DNA of 64,000 nucleotides from Candidatus Gastranaerophilales bacterium (GCA_944327225.1 CALVGZ010000004.1:45923-109922), one strand, 5' to 3'; shown: positions 34,555-43,080, counted from the stretch's first letter. Numbers and translations: made by a program. The notes: generated by a model not told the origin, from the letters alone.

Positions 34555-36006
34555 ATGGACTATTACATAATGAAAAATAATCAAAGAATTAATCTTCTTG
34601 ATATACCGACAGTTGATTTTGGTGTTTTGAGGGCTCAATTGGCGGCTACGAATTTAAGACCTGTTTCTTTTTTCGGTTCTGATTGGGGTCAAAATATAAA
34701 GTTATTTGTAGTTTTAGCTGACGATGAGAAAGGTAATTTGCTTGTAAGCTCTGCTCTAATTGATAAAAATGTAAAGGAATATGAATCTATTGCAAAAGAT
34801 AATCATCAATATCACATGTTCGAAAGAGAATTTTATGAACAATTTAATATAAAACCTTTGGCTCATCCTTGGTTAAAACCCGTAAGAAAAAATCAAAACA
34901 ATTATGAATTTTTTGAAATGGAAGGCGAAGAAACCCATCAGGTTGCAGTAGGCCCTATTCATGCCGGAGTAATAGAACCTGGGCATTTTAGGTTTATGTG
35001 CCAAGGCGAAAAAGTTTATAATTTAGAAATTATGTTGGGTTATCAACATAGGGGTGTTGAAGATTTAATGGTAAAAAAACCTTCAAACCAATTAGCTGAA
35101 TCTATTTGCGGTGATAGTGTTATTGCATATAATATGGCATATTCTCAGGTTATGGAAGAATTATGCGGAATGGAAATAACTTCAAGGGCAAAATTAATAA
35201 GAAGAATAGCACTTGAAATGGAAAGAGTTGCAATTCATATAGGTGATTTAGGGGCAATATTGGGGGATATTGCTTACTTAATGGGAAAAGAGGTTTATGG
35301 GGTTACTAGGACTTTAGTTATAAATACTTTGCTTGAAATTTCCGGAAGCAGATTTGGCAGAGGATTAATTACAGTTGGCGGAGTTAATTTTGATATAAAT
35401 AAGGAATTATCCGAAAAAATTGTGGATACACTGGATGGTGTTAAAAATACTGTTGAAAAGATGACAAAAGCGACTCTTAAAAGCTCAACTGTTATGTCAA
35501 GACTCGAAAAGACAGGCAATGTAAGTAAAGAGGTTGCAGAAGAATTAAATCTCGTTGGAATGATTGGAAGGTCTTGCGGAATAAATTTAGATAGCAGGTT
35601 CGATTTTTGTGATGAATTTTATAAAGATTTTGAAAGGAAATCTTTTAAAGCTACGAATGATGCTTATTCCAGATTTAAAATAAGATATAAAGAAATAATT
35701 GAATCGATTTCGTTTATTAAAAAATTTTTAAAGAAGCTTCAAGATTGTGAAACCGAAAAGCTTTGCGTTGAAAAGAAAGATTTGATTCCAAACGGTTTTG
35801 CACTAAGTATAGTTGAAGGTTGGAGAGGGGAGCTTGTTCATGTTGCAACAACCGACGGTGAAGGCAGGCTTTCTCGTTATAAAATAAAAGACCCGTCTTT
35901 TAATAATTGGTATGGTTTATCTATGGCAGTAAGAAATAATGGCATATCAGATTTTCCATTATGCAACAAAGGTTTTGATCTTTCTTATTGCGGATTTGAT
36001 TTATAG
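34555..36006 (+). CDS. Hydrogenase-related large subunit (NuoC-NuoD fusion, HyfG-like) lacking Ni-Fe ligands
   Basis: The large peripheral subunit of the complex, a NuoC-like N-terminal domain (about residues 1-110) fused to a NuoD/HyfG-like domain. Residues 133-150 (GPIHAGVIEPGHFRF), LGYQHRGVEDL and MERVAIHIGDLG are well conserved. However, the first metal site reads ICGDS (Cys185, then Ser188 where the second cysteine of the CxxC would be) and the C-terminal site reads DLSYCG (475-480) instead of DPCxxC, so at most one cysteine remains at each. The gene ends three residues later, with no cleavable tail. A working [NiFe] centre is therefore improbable; this places it in the Ehr (energy-converting hydrogenase-related) group, whose reaction is unknown. 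Confidence 0.87.
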   Translation: MDYYIMKNNQRINLLDIPTVDFGVLRAQLAATNLRPVSFFGSDWGQNIKLFVVLADDEKGNLLVSSALIDKNVKEYESIAKDNHQYHMFEREFYEQFNIKPLAHPWLKPVRKNQNNYEFFEMEGEETHQVAVGPIHAGVIEPGHFRFMCQGEKVYNLEIMLGYQHRGVEDLMVKKPSNQLAESICGDSVIAYNMAYSQVMEELCGMEITSRAKLIRRIALEMERVAIHIGDLGAILGDIAYLMGKEVYGVTRTLVINTLLEISGSRFGRGLITVGGVNFDINKELSEKIVDTLDGVKNTVEKMTKATLKSSTVMSRLEKTGNVSKEVAEELNLVGMIGRSCGINLDSRFDFCDEFYKDFERKSFKATNDAYSRFKIRYKEIIESISFIKKFLKKLQDCETEKLCVEKKDLIPNGFALSIVEGWRGELVHVATTDGEGRLSRYKIKDPSFNNWYGLSMAVRNNGISDFPLCNKGFDLSYCGFDL

Positions 36007-36032
36007 TAGATTTATAAATAAGGAAAATAATT

Positions 36033-36791
36033 ATGTTTGATACTTTAAAAATGAAGTTACATCAAAAAAAACAATATATTCCGGATATTAAAAATGCTCC
36101 GATGAGAAGTCAATTTAGGGGATTACCCGTTTTGGATAATTCAAATTGTGATAAATGCGGCATGTGTAAGGGTATTTGTCCGACAGGAGCTTTAAATATT
36201 AATCCTTTATCTATTGATCTTGCAAAGTGTACTTTATGTGGTGCTTGTAAAAATATTTGTAAAAATAATTCGATTAATTTTTCATCTTATTATAAATTGG
36301 GTGCGGATAAAAAGGAAAAATTAATTGTAACCGAAGAAACAAATTCAAAAACTTACCATAAAAGAGCAATTGAAGTAAGAAGGGAAATTTATTCAATCTT
36401 TAATCATTCCATTAAATTCAGACAGGTTTCAGCTGGCGGTTGTAACGGCTGCGAAATGGAATTGAATGCGGCTGGAAATGCAAATTTTGATATGGGTCGT
36501 TTTGGAATAGATTTTGTTGCTTCTCCAAGGCACGCAGACGGTATTGTTATAACAGGGCCTATAACTAAAAATATGGCATACGCCCTTGAAGATTGTTATA
36601 AATCCACACCTGAACCGAGAATTGTTGTTTTATGTGGTGCTTGTGCTTTATCGGGTGGTGTTTTTCAAGAAGCAAATGAAATAAATCGAGAATTTTTAGA
36701 TAAATATAAAGTAGATTTGTATATTCCGGGGTGTCCGGTACATCCGTTAACGTTTATAAATGCTGTTTTGGATTTTATTCGAAAAAAATAG
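36033..36791 (+). CDS. Fused ferredoxin-hydrogenase small subunit of the Ehr-type complex (HyfI/NuoB-like)
   Basis: An electron-transfer subunit combining a two-cluster ferredoxin domain and a HyfI/NuoB-like small-subunit domain, usually encoded by separate genes. In 252 residues: Cys39, 42, 45, 49 and Cys66, 69, 72, 76 form two 4Fe-4S motifs (the second has Lys where Pro is usual); the small-subunit domain has GGCNGCEMEL (Cys137, Cys140), LCGACALSGG (Cys201) and GCPVHP (Cys234), the four ligands of the proximal N2-type cluster. All clusters look intact, so electrons can still reach the large subunit. It is the last gene of the operon; the convergent response-regulator gene follows at once with no clear terminator. 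Confidence 0.88.
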   Translation: MFDTLKMKLHQKKQYIPDIKNAPMRSQFRGLPVLDNSNCDKCGMCKGICPTGALNINPLSIDLAKCTLCGACKNICKNNSINFSSYYKLGADKKEKLIVTEETNSKTYHKRAIEVRREIYSIFNHSIKFRQVSAGGCNGCEMELNAAGNANFDMGRFGIDFVASPRHADGIVITGPITKNMAYALEDCYKSTPEPRIVVLCGACALSGGVFQEANEINREFLDKYKVDLYIPGCPVHPLTFINAVLDFIRKK

Positions 36792-38072
36792 TTAACTAAG
36801 GAATTTTTTAATCCAATTTATTATGTCGTCAATTTCGTAAGGTTTTGGCAAATATAAGTCTGCACCTGCTTTTAAGATTTCTTTTTTATTTAGGTATGAC
36901 GATGAAAAGATGATTTTAATATTGTCTTTTGAAATTTTTTTGGCAATTTCAAGGTGATTTTCGTTTTCTTTGCTGCCCCAGTCAATTATTGCAACGTTTG
37001 GTTTAAATATTTCATATATTTTTTCAAATTCTATTTTATTTGAGGCTATTTCGGCTTTGATTCCTTCAAGCTCACATACGTTTTTTAAAAGGCAGGATAA
37101 TGCTTCATCCGGTTCCAGTATTAATACTTTATTCTTTTTTTCTTTTTTTATGACTTTGCCTTTTAATTTTATTCTATCTATAACGTAAGTTGAAGATAGG
37201 GAATCTTTGCACAGTTCTATTAAGTTATTTAGGTTGTTAATAATTTCTCTGTAGTCGTTTTCGTTTTCATTTTTTTCCATAGCGGAGATATTAAGCCTCA
37301 TAAGAGCTTGTTTTGTTTCTTGTTTTGTTTCATCGGATTGAATGGTAAAGTTATTTTCAAATTCATCGGTTGAATAAAATTTATTTAAAATATTATCAAA
37401 TGCAAAAACAAGGAAGGAAGCCACTTTTTCTGCTTGTAGAATGTTTGTTATTAAAATAAATTCATTATCTGCTATATGCCCTATAAAATCATCTTGACCC
37501 AGTGTTGAATTTATAATAGCACTAAGGGTTTGTAAAACTTTTTCGTATGCAATTTCGCCATGAGTTTTTCTGTAAGTGTTTATTCCTTTTATTTTTATAA
37601 GCAAATATGAACATGATTTTTTTTCGGAAAAACTTTTTTTAAGTGCTTTTAGTGTTATATTTTTGTTAACTATTTTTGTAATTGGGTTGAGAGAACTTTC
37701 AATATATCTTCTAAGATGGGCTTTGAATCGCATTTGAAATTCTTGTTTTGTTATTTCTTCTCCCAAAAAATCGTCCGCTCCGGCTTCCAGAGTTTCCAAT
37801 TTGTCATCTAAATCACTTGATTTTGATATTGCAATTATAATCGGACGAGCATTATATGTTAATATTCTTATTTTTTTTATAAAACTGCTTAATTTTTCTT
37901 TGATTGTGTCTGAAATTATTATAAATTCAACTTCTTTATTTTGTATTGCAGAAATTGCATCCGACAAGTCTTTTGCAATTATTGCATTTTGATTTAAGTT
38001 TTCAATTATTTTTTTGTATTTAATTGAAAATTCTTTTCTGTTTGAAATTATTAAAATTTCCGACTTATACAA
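36792..38072 (-). CDS. Response regulator: REC - degenerate GGDEF - REC
   Basis: A signalling protein of 426 residues. The first receiver domain (about 1-120) has the likely phospho-Asp in FIIISDTIK and GADDFLG near its end. The middle (about 130-245) is GGDEF-like (LLIKIKGINTYRKTHG, then HIADNEFILI): the GGDEF signature is ADNEF, so it is probably not an active diguanylate cyclase. A second receiver domain (about 310-426) shows VLILEPDEALSC, the Asp in VAIIDWG, and PKPYE. There is no DNA-binding output. The histidine kinase gene is 11 bases upstream on the same strand, so phosphotransfer from it is likely. The output is unclear, perhaps protein binding or inactive c-di-GMP sensing. Confidence 0.8.
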   Translation of the reverse strand: MYKSEILIISNRKEFSIKYKKIIENLNQNAIIAKDLSDAISAIQNKEVEFIIISDTIKEKLSSFIKKIRILTYNARPIIIAISKSSDLDDKLETLEAGADDFLGEEITKQEFQMRFKAHLRRYIESSLNPITKIVNKNITLKALKKSFSEKKSCSYLLIKIKGINTYRKTHGEIAYEKVLQTLSAIINSTLGQDDFIGHIADNEFILITNILQAEKVASFLVFAFDNILNKFYSTDEFENNFTIQSDETKQETKQALMRLNISAMEKNENENDYREIINNLNNLIELCKDSLSSTYVIDRIKLKGKVIKKEKKNKVLILEPDEALSCLLKNVCELEGIKAEIASNKIEFEKIYEIFKPNVAIIDWGSKENENHLEIAKKISKDNIKIIFSSSYLNKKEILKAGADLYLPKPYEIDDIINWIKKFLS

Positions 38073-38083
38073 GATAAATCTCC

Positions 38084-38806
38084 TTAAATTTTTATATTTT
38101 TTGTCAGTTTTTCAACTTCATATACAGGCAAGTAGACTTGAAATTCGCAGAACATTTTCTCTTTGGATGATATAACTTCAATTTTTCCGTTCATTTTATC
38201 TATAAGATTTTTTGCAATATATAATCCGAGACCGCTTCCTTGCGTGGCAGATGAAATATAAGATTCAATCCTGTAAAATTTATCAAATATTTTTTTTATG
38301 TCTTCATCTTTAATATACGATCCGTAGTTTTTAATTGAAAAAATATTATAATCGTTTTTATTGAATGTTTTAATTTCAATAACTTTTGAATTATTTGAAT
38401 ATTTTGCGGCATTATCCAGAATATTAATAAGAATTTGTTGAGTTTTATCATTGTCTGCAAGCGAAAAAAGTTTGTTTTTAGATTGTTCAAATTTAAAAAT
38501 AAAATCTTTATGTGCCATTTGGACTATGTTGATACAATTTTGTGTAATTTGATTAACATCGATTTTGATGGGAATAAAATTTTCAGAGTCGGAATCTATT
38601 TTTGCAACGTTTAAAACATTTTCAACAAGATTAATCAGCCTTTGAGATTGGTTTAAAATAATATTTAAAAATTCTTTTTTCTTTTCATCCGATAATTTAT
38701 CCCAAGAAGAAAGCATAGTTTGACTAAAGCCCTTAATACTTGTTAAGGGTGTTCTTATTTCATGGGATAGCGTTGATATAAATTCTTCTTTAATATTTTT
38801 TTCCAT
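38084..38806 (-). CDS. Soluble histidine kinase (HisKA-HATPase, no sensor domain)
   Basis: A 240-residue kinase core with only catalytic parts. The phosphoacceptor His is in STLSHEIRTPLTSIKGF near residue 15, followed by the two-helix dimerisation segment and the ATPase domain with N-box ILINILDNAAKYS, G1-like YGSYIKDEDIKKIFDKFYR, and G2 GSGLGLYIAKNLI. The N-terminus holds no transmembrane or sensory domain, so it must be activated by protein partners. It precedes the REC-GGDEF-REC gene by 11 bases and follows the mini-RNase III gene by 7 bases, all on the minus strand. Confidence 0.88.
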   Translation of the reverse strand: MEKNIKEEFISTLSHEIRTPLTSIKGFSQTMLSSWDKLSDEKKKEFLNIILNQSQRLINLVENVLNVAKIDSDSENFIPIKIDVNQITQNCINIVQMAHKDFIFKFEQSKNKLFSLADNDKTQQILINILDNAAKYSNNSKVIEIKTFNKNDYNIFSIKNYGSYIKDEDIKKIFDKFYRIESYISSATQGSGLGLYIAKNLIDKMNGKIEVISSKEKMFCEFQVYLPVYEVEKLTKNIKI

Positions 38807-38813
38807 ATTTTTA

Positions 38814-39179
38814 TTATATCAAATCTTTTAAGTTGGGTTTAATTAACTCTAAAATTTCTTTTAATCTTTCTTTATTGTTTAAATATAAATAACCGATTAA
38901 AACTTCAAATGATGTTGCAAGAGCATGGATTTTGGGGTTGGATTTTTTATTTATAGAGATTTTAAGGTTTCTGCCTCTTTTTTGAATTTCTGATTCCTTA
39001 TTTGATAATTTTTCTGTGATTAATTCTAAAATGTCCGCTTGTGCTTGAGCGTTAACATATTTAGTTGTTAATTGATGCATTTTGTTTTGCAGGGAAGTTT
39101 TTTTAATAACCAATTTTCTTATAAAAAGTTCCCAAACGGCGTCGCCTATATATGCAAAATGTTTTAAATTGTATTTCAT
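38814..39179 (-). CDS. mrnC: Mini-ribonuclease III
   Basis: Mini-RNase III trims the ends of 23S rRNA precursor. The 121-residue protein consists of just an RNase III catalytic domain without a dsRNA-binding domain. The signature is LKHFAYIGDAVWELFIRKLVI (residues 5-25, with the catalytic Asp13 and Glu17), then HQLTTKYVNAQAQADIL and the second site ATSFEVLIGYLYL. Length and all catalytic acids fit MrnC. It leads an operon with the histidine kinase and REC protein, seven bases away, which probably is only tight packing. Confidence 0.93.
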   Translation of the reverse strand: MKYNLKHFAYIGDAVWELFIRKLVIKKTSLQNKMHQLTTKYVNAQAQADILELITEKLSNKESEIQKRGRNLKISINKKSNPKIHALATSFEVLIGYLYLNNKERLKEILELIKPNLKDLI

Positions 39180-39261
39180 TTAATAAATTTTAACAAAAAA
39201 AAATTTGCGGGCAATTTTTAAATAAAGAATTTTTTTATTTAACATGTAGGAGTTATTATTT

Positions 39262-40176
39262 ATGTCAAATGAACAAGTAAAACCGTCAGCAGCGTCGACA
39301 GTTGCTTCATATTTAGCTTTCCCTGTTGTTACAACCGGAGCAGGAGCTATTGGTGCAATTAAAAGAAATCATGGTATAAAAAATGCACTTGAAGCGTGCA
39401 GAAAAGCTGATTTTAAGAAAATACAAGGAATACTTGAGGGTGACTGTTTTACAAAGGCAGGTGCTTTAGCTGAAAATTATGAAAAATATAGAAGTCTTGC
39501 AAAAAATGCAAGTAAATTAACCGGTAAAGTAGCAAAAGGTAAAATTTCTATAATCGATAAGTTTTTCAATCTTTTTAGAAGTCAAGATAAAAAAGTAACA
39601 ATTGATGTAATTAAGAAAAAAAGCGAAGATGCTATAAAAGCTTTGGATGGTGCTACCGATGCTTTAAAAAGCGGTAAACTTTTGGTTGAAGAAGCAGCAG
39701 AAAGAGGCTTAAAGAATAATGCTAAAAAGTTCTTTAAAAATGAAGTAAAAAATCCTATTGTTATTATTATGACGGCTATTGAAGCAATACCTGAGATAAC
39801 GGGCAAAATTATTCCGACTTTTAAAGAAAAGGGATTTTTGGCAGGTTTGAAGCAGACAGGAAAATCACTTTTGAAAATTGGTTCTAATTTTGTATCTTAT
39901 GCAGCAGGAAGCGCACTGGGCAGGGTAGTTGGCAGTGCAATAGGTACTATTATATGTCCAGGAGCAGGAAGTGCTATTGGTGCTAAAATTGGTGATATGA
40001 TAGGAAGTATGTTTATTGGCTCAAAAGTTACAAAAGTTGTAAATAAAGTGGTGGGTGATGATTCTTCTAAAGCTTCAGCTACCATAACTCAAGCTCAAAT
40101 TGATAATAATCAAGCTCAAGCTCAATATACACAAAAACAATTGTTACCGGGCGAGCAAATAACTTATAATGCTTAA
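39262..40176 (+). CDS. Glycine-zipper protein of unknown function
   Basis: Not recognised. The 304-residue protein starts with a short hydrophobic stretch (residues 13-32, TVASYLAFPVVTTGAGAIGA) that may associate with the membrane, then a charged helical part (33-160) rich in Lys and Ala. Residues 216-253 form two strong glycine zippers, with glycine or small residues every fourth position (AAGSALGRVVGSAIG, then GAGSAIGAKIGDMIG). This pattern occurs in pore-forming or membrane-inserted proteins. The C-terminal tail is Gln-rich (QAQAQYTQKQ). ATG 39262 follows AGGAG. It overlaps a small convergent gene by four bases. It could be an envelope protein, a toxin or a pore. Confidence 0.6.
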   Translation: MSNEQVKPSAASTVASYLAFPVVTTGAGAIGAIKRNHGIKNALEACRKADFKKIQGILEGDCFTKAGALAENYEKYRSLAKNASKLTGKVAKGKISIIDKFFNLFRSQDKKVTIDVIKKKSEDAIKALDGATDALKSGKLLVEEAAERGLKNNAKKFFKNEVKNPIVIIMTAIEAIPEITGKIIPTFKEKGFLAGLKQTGKSLLKIGSNFVSYAAGSALGRVVGSAIGTIICPGAGSAIGAKIGDMIGSMFIGSKVTKVVNKVVGDDSSKASATITQAQIDNNQAQAQYTQKQLLPGEQITYNA

Positions 40177-40427
40177 TTTATAATAGATTCCAAAGCACGC
40201 AAATTCTCATAAGGAAGTCCGGCTTCTGATAATTCTTCGGCTGAAATTCCAAAAAGACTAATTGTGCTTAGTGCTTTTCTAAATGAAAAATCGTTTTTTT
40301 TATTGCTTTTGGTTGAATGCTCCGTAATTGTTCTTAGTATGCTGTTAACTGCTTTTTCTCTGGTCATGAATGATATATCTGAGGAAAAATTTGACCTATA
40401 GAGAGTTCTTTTTTTACACTTACCCAT
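40173..40427 (-). CDS. Small protein of unknown function
   Basis: Not recognised, and the gene itself is uncertain. The 84-residue product is polar and helical, with SFMTREKAVNSILRTI and a C-terminal FGISAEELSEAGLPYENLRALESI segment whose codon usage and composition look protein-like. It overlaps the end of the glycine-zipper gene by four bases (convergent) and lies 120 bases from the divergent RelA/SpoT-like gene. ATG 40427 is better than a TTG 15 bases upstream. If real it might regulate one of its neighbours, but nothing in it shows this. Confidence 0.45.
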   Translation of the reverse strand: MGKCKKRTLYRSNFSSDISFMTREKAVNSILRTITEHSTKSNKKNDFSFRKALSTISLFGISAEELSEAGLPYENLRALESIIN

Positions 40428-40547
40428 ATCTTTATTTTGCAATATTTCTTTTTAATTGTAAATAAGTTGTATATAATTGTAAAAATTTTTATATTTACGT
40501 TGGCAAATTTTTTTTTAATAAGGTTTTGTATATTTGGAGAAAAAATT

Positions 40548-41690
40548 ATGCAATTACAAAATCGTATATATCCTTTTATGAAGCTTGTAACAATTAACAG
40601 GTCGAGTGTTTTTTATGATAATTATAAACACAAGAAATATTCTAATTTGGCACCTTTATCCAAGGATACTGTTAGCTTTACTTCTTCGGAAAAATTAAAC
40701 AGAAGCTTACTGGAAGCATTTGATAATCTTAATGTGTGTAAAACAGTATGTGATAATGCCGATGTTCCTTCCGAATATTTAAAAAGAGTTTTAAGAGAGA
40801 GTTTAATGCCGTATATGGTATCTGATAGAAATCCTGATGCTCCTATTCAAAGAATTACAACAAGAGTTAAAACTCCTGATAGTATTAGAGAAAAGGCCGC
40901 AAGCAGATTAGGAAGTGCTATAACCTCGGATTTAGAAAAAGTTTTTAATCCGGGTAATGAAGATGATATAAAAAGAGTTTGTTCTGATATTATTGGTGCA
41001 AGGGTTATTTTAAGACAATCAGATAGTGATAAAACAACACAAATAATTGATGCTTTAATTAAAGAAGTACGGGCAGGAAGGCTTAACATAACTAAAATAG
41101 AAAATTATAAGCCTGCTGATATACCTGAAAAATGGGAGTATTTTAAAACTGAAGATTTGGAAAGGTTATGTGAAGCAGTCAATGAAAGACGTTTTGGTTT
41201 GCCTGAAATTGAAGTAACTCAGCGTTCTAAAGAAACGGGATATATGGCCTTGCATTTAGATGTTGATTTATCTAATCCCGAATTTAAATCAAAGAATAAC
41301 GGATATAAAGGCGAAATTCAAATAGTAGGTTATGACGTTGCGAATTTAAAAGATGTAGAAGATTTTTGCTATAAGTTAAAAAGCAATAAAGACATAAAGA
41401 GCGGGCATGTAGCATACAAACCTTTTTCTGATTATTTTTTGAAATTATTAAGGTCAAATAAATATCCTCACTTAGAAGAAAAATTTGTTGAATATACACT
41501 AAAGGCTTATTTGCTTCAAAGAAAGAAAGAACCTGTAGGCACTGCTCACAGAAAGAAAAAAGACAATAATTTGCCAACGCTTGCAGATTGCGGCATGGAA
41601 GGTAAGTTGCCTCAAGGGCTTGATTTTAATATTCTCGCTTCTATAAAGTATCATTGTGATAAAATTTATGAATTAACTTCAAAATTATAA
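40548..41690 (+). CDS. Tagged RelA/SpoT-type nucleotidyltransferase (putative alarmone synthetase)
   Basis: A stand-alone synthetase-like domain of the RSH family, which transfers pyrophosphate from ATP to a nucleotide 3'-OH. The 380-residue protein has the shared N-terminal tag (VSFTS at 42-46). Conserved synthetase residues: TRVKTPDSI (105-113, with R106 and K108), SDIIGARVI (146-154, Asp147), the GYMALHLD segment (231-238, Tyr232) and GEIQIV (255-260, catalytic-site Glu256). There is no hydrolase domain and no C-terminal regulatory domains as in Rel. It is longer than a small alarmone synthetase, with about 100 extra C-terminal residues. ATG 40548 follows GGAG with 8-base spacing; the open frame upstream from TTG 40437 has no signal. 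A toxic effector or housekeeping synthetase are alternatives. Confidence 0.72.
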   Translation: MQLQNRIYPFMKLVTINRSSVFYDNYKHKKYSNLAPLSKDTVSFTSSEKLNRSLLEAFDNLNVCKTVCDNADVPSEYLKRVLRESLMPYMVSDRNPDAPIQRITTRVKTPDSIREKAASRLGSAITSDLEKVFNPGNEDDIKRVCSDIIGARVILRQSDSDKTTQIIDALIKEVRAGRLNITKIENYKPADIPEKWEYFKTEDLERLCEAVNERRFGLPEIEVTQRSKETGYMALHLDVDLSNPEFKSKNNGYKGEIQIVGYDVANLKDVEDFCYKLKSNKDIKSGHVAYKPFSDYFLKLLRSNKYPHLEEKFVEYTLKAYLLQRKKEPVGTAHRKKKDNNLPTLADCGMEGKLPQGLDFNILASIKYHCDKIYELTSKL

Positions 41691-41773
41691 AACAAGTTAA
41701 ATTAATTAATCTTGTATTTGTCCTATATTTGTCGGATTATAATAAATATATTATTATTTTTTTGGAGGATAAT

Positions 41774-42997
41774 ATGACAAATTCAAGTGTAGAAGTAGTT
41801 AAAAAGTGCTGTTGCGGTCAATTTAGAGAATTCGCTTCTCAAGCAGTTGAAGATATTAAATCTCGTGCCGGAAAAGACGGAATGTTTTTAAATTGGATTG
41901 AAAAATTACCTAATATTCAATTAGCAAATTTGGATAAAATGGAAGAAATGGTAAAAACCGCAAAAGCAGGTAAATATACTGATATTGCAATTTTAGGTAT
42001 CGGCGGTTCTCGTCATACGACTGAAAATATCACAAAATTATTAGGAATAGATGAGCATGTCCATTTCTTTTCATCAGTTGAACCTTTGAGTTTTGATAGA
42101 TGGATTAAAAGACTTGATTTAGATAAAACTTTATTTTTAGTTGTTTCAAAATCAGGCGGAACATTAGAAACCACCGTTGGTTATGAAAAAGCAAGAAAAG
42201 CCGTTCAAGAATACACAGGAAATAATGATACATCAAATCAATTTGTTGCGATGACTGATAAAAATTCAGATAAATCCGCTTTAAGAAGAATAGTTGATTC
42301 CGGTGAAATTAAATTATCAGGCTATGTTCATGATGATGTTGGCGGAAGATTTTCAATTTTTGATGACGCTACAATATTTACCTTATTATTCTTAGGTATT
42401 TCAAAAGAAGAAGTAAAAGAATTGATGAATGCTTCATTGGACGCTCAAAAAGAATTTTTAAACAGCAACATTGAAGAAAACGAAGCTCTGCAACTAGCTA
42501 AATTCAATGTAAAAGCTAAAAATATGGGCAAAAATAAACATTTTGTTGAATACTTTGGAGATGAATTCTTTGGAACAACTCTCTGGGAAAAACAATTAAA
42601 AAATGAATCCCTAAAAGCTACAATTTCTACTGATACAAATGTTGGACCGGGGTATTTGCACTATAACGCTGAAGCAGATTTAGATATTAATAACAATGAT
42701 TCATTCTTTACTTTTGTATATGTTAAAACAGATGATAAAGTTATGAATGCGGTTATGGAAGGCGTAATTAGTGCATATAGCGCTCAACATCCTGTTTCTA
42801 AAATTGTTTTAGAAGATTTATCAATGAAATCAATAGCAAGATTTATTGAATTAAAACATTTTGAAACTTTATACACAGGTTGGATTATGAGAGCTCAAAA
42901 AGGCAATATTACACCATCTAATGTTGCTTTAGATGAAGTGTTACAACCTAACGTTGAAAAATATAAAAAAGAAGTTAAAAAAGCGTTGGCAAAATAA
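41774..42997 (+). CDS. pgi: Glucose-6-phosphate isomerase
   Basis: Interconverts glucose-6-phosphate and fructose-6-phosphate in glycolysis. The 407-residue protein is a short PGI, of the type found in bacteria and archaea. Motifs include DIAILGIGGSRHTTE, LVVSKSGGTLETT (phosphate loop), MTDKNS, and DDVGGRFSIFDDAT (the VGGR(Y/F)S catalytic segment), then the ELKHFETLYTGWI region near the C-terminus. ATG 41774 follows GGAGGAT; the frame extends 45 bases upstream. A hairpin terminator follows. The next gene is a thiamine-diphosphate decarboxylase. Confidence 0.95.
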   Translation: MTNSSVEVVKKCCCGQFREFASQAVEDIKSRAGKDGMFLNWIEKLPNIQLANLDKMEEMVKTAKAGKYTDIAILGIGGSRHTTENITKLLGIDEHVHFFSSVEPLSFDRWIKRLDLDKTLFLVVSKSGGTLETTVGYEKARKAVQEYTGNNDTSNQFVAMTDKNSDKSALRRIVDSGEIKLSGYVHDDVGGRFSIFDDATIFTLLFLGISKEEVKELMNASLDAQKEFLNSNIEENEALQLAKFNVKAKNMGKNKHFVEYFGDEFFGTTLWEKQLKNESLKATISTDTNVGPGYLHYNAEADLDINNNDSFFTFVYVKTDDKVMNAVMEGVISAYSAQHPVSKIVLEDLSMKSIARFIELKHFETLYTGWIMRAQKGNITPSNVALDEVLQPNVEKYKKEVKKALAK

Positions 42998-43044
42998 TAT
43001 AAAAAATAAATAAAGAAATCGTTATATTAAAAATTTCTTATTAT

Positions 43045-43080
43045 AATAATTAAGGTGTGTTTGCACCTTAATTATTTTTT
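43045..43080 (+). terminator. Intrinsic terminator between pgi and the decarboxylase
   Basis: A 13-bp stem (43045-43057 with 43064-43076) with AAGGTG/CACCTT core and a six-base loop, followed by a run of T to 43080. It ends the pgi transcript. Confidence 0.8.

Noticed and set aside
29552..36791. Functional group 4 [NiFe] hydrogenase
   Set aside because: The large subunit lacks the CxxC and DPCxxC ligands, so I call it an Ehr-type complex instead.
39186..39245. Hairpins upstream of the glycine-zipper gene
   Set aside because: They are A-T only or need a loop of two bases, common in this AT-rich DNA, with no conserved core.
40437..40547. Hydrophobic N-terminal extension of the RSH-like protein starting at TTG 40437
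   Set aside because: It is AT-rich upstream sequence that happens to encode hydrophobic residues; ATG 40548 has a good ribosome-binding site.
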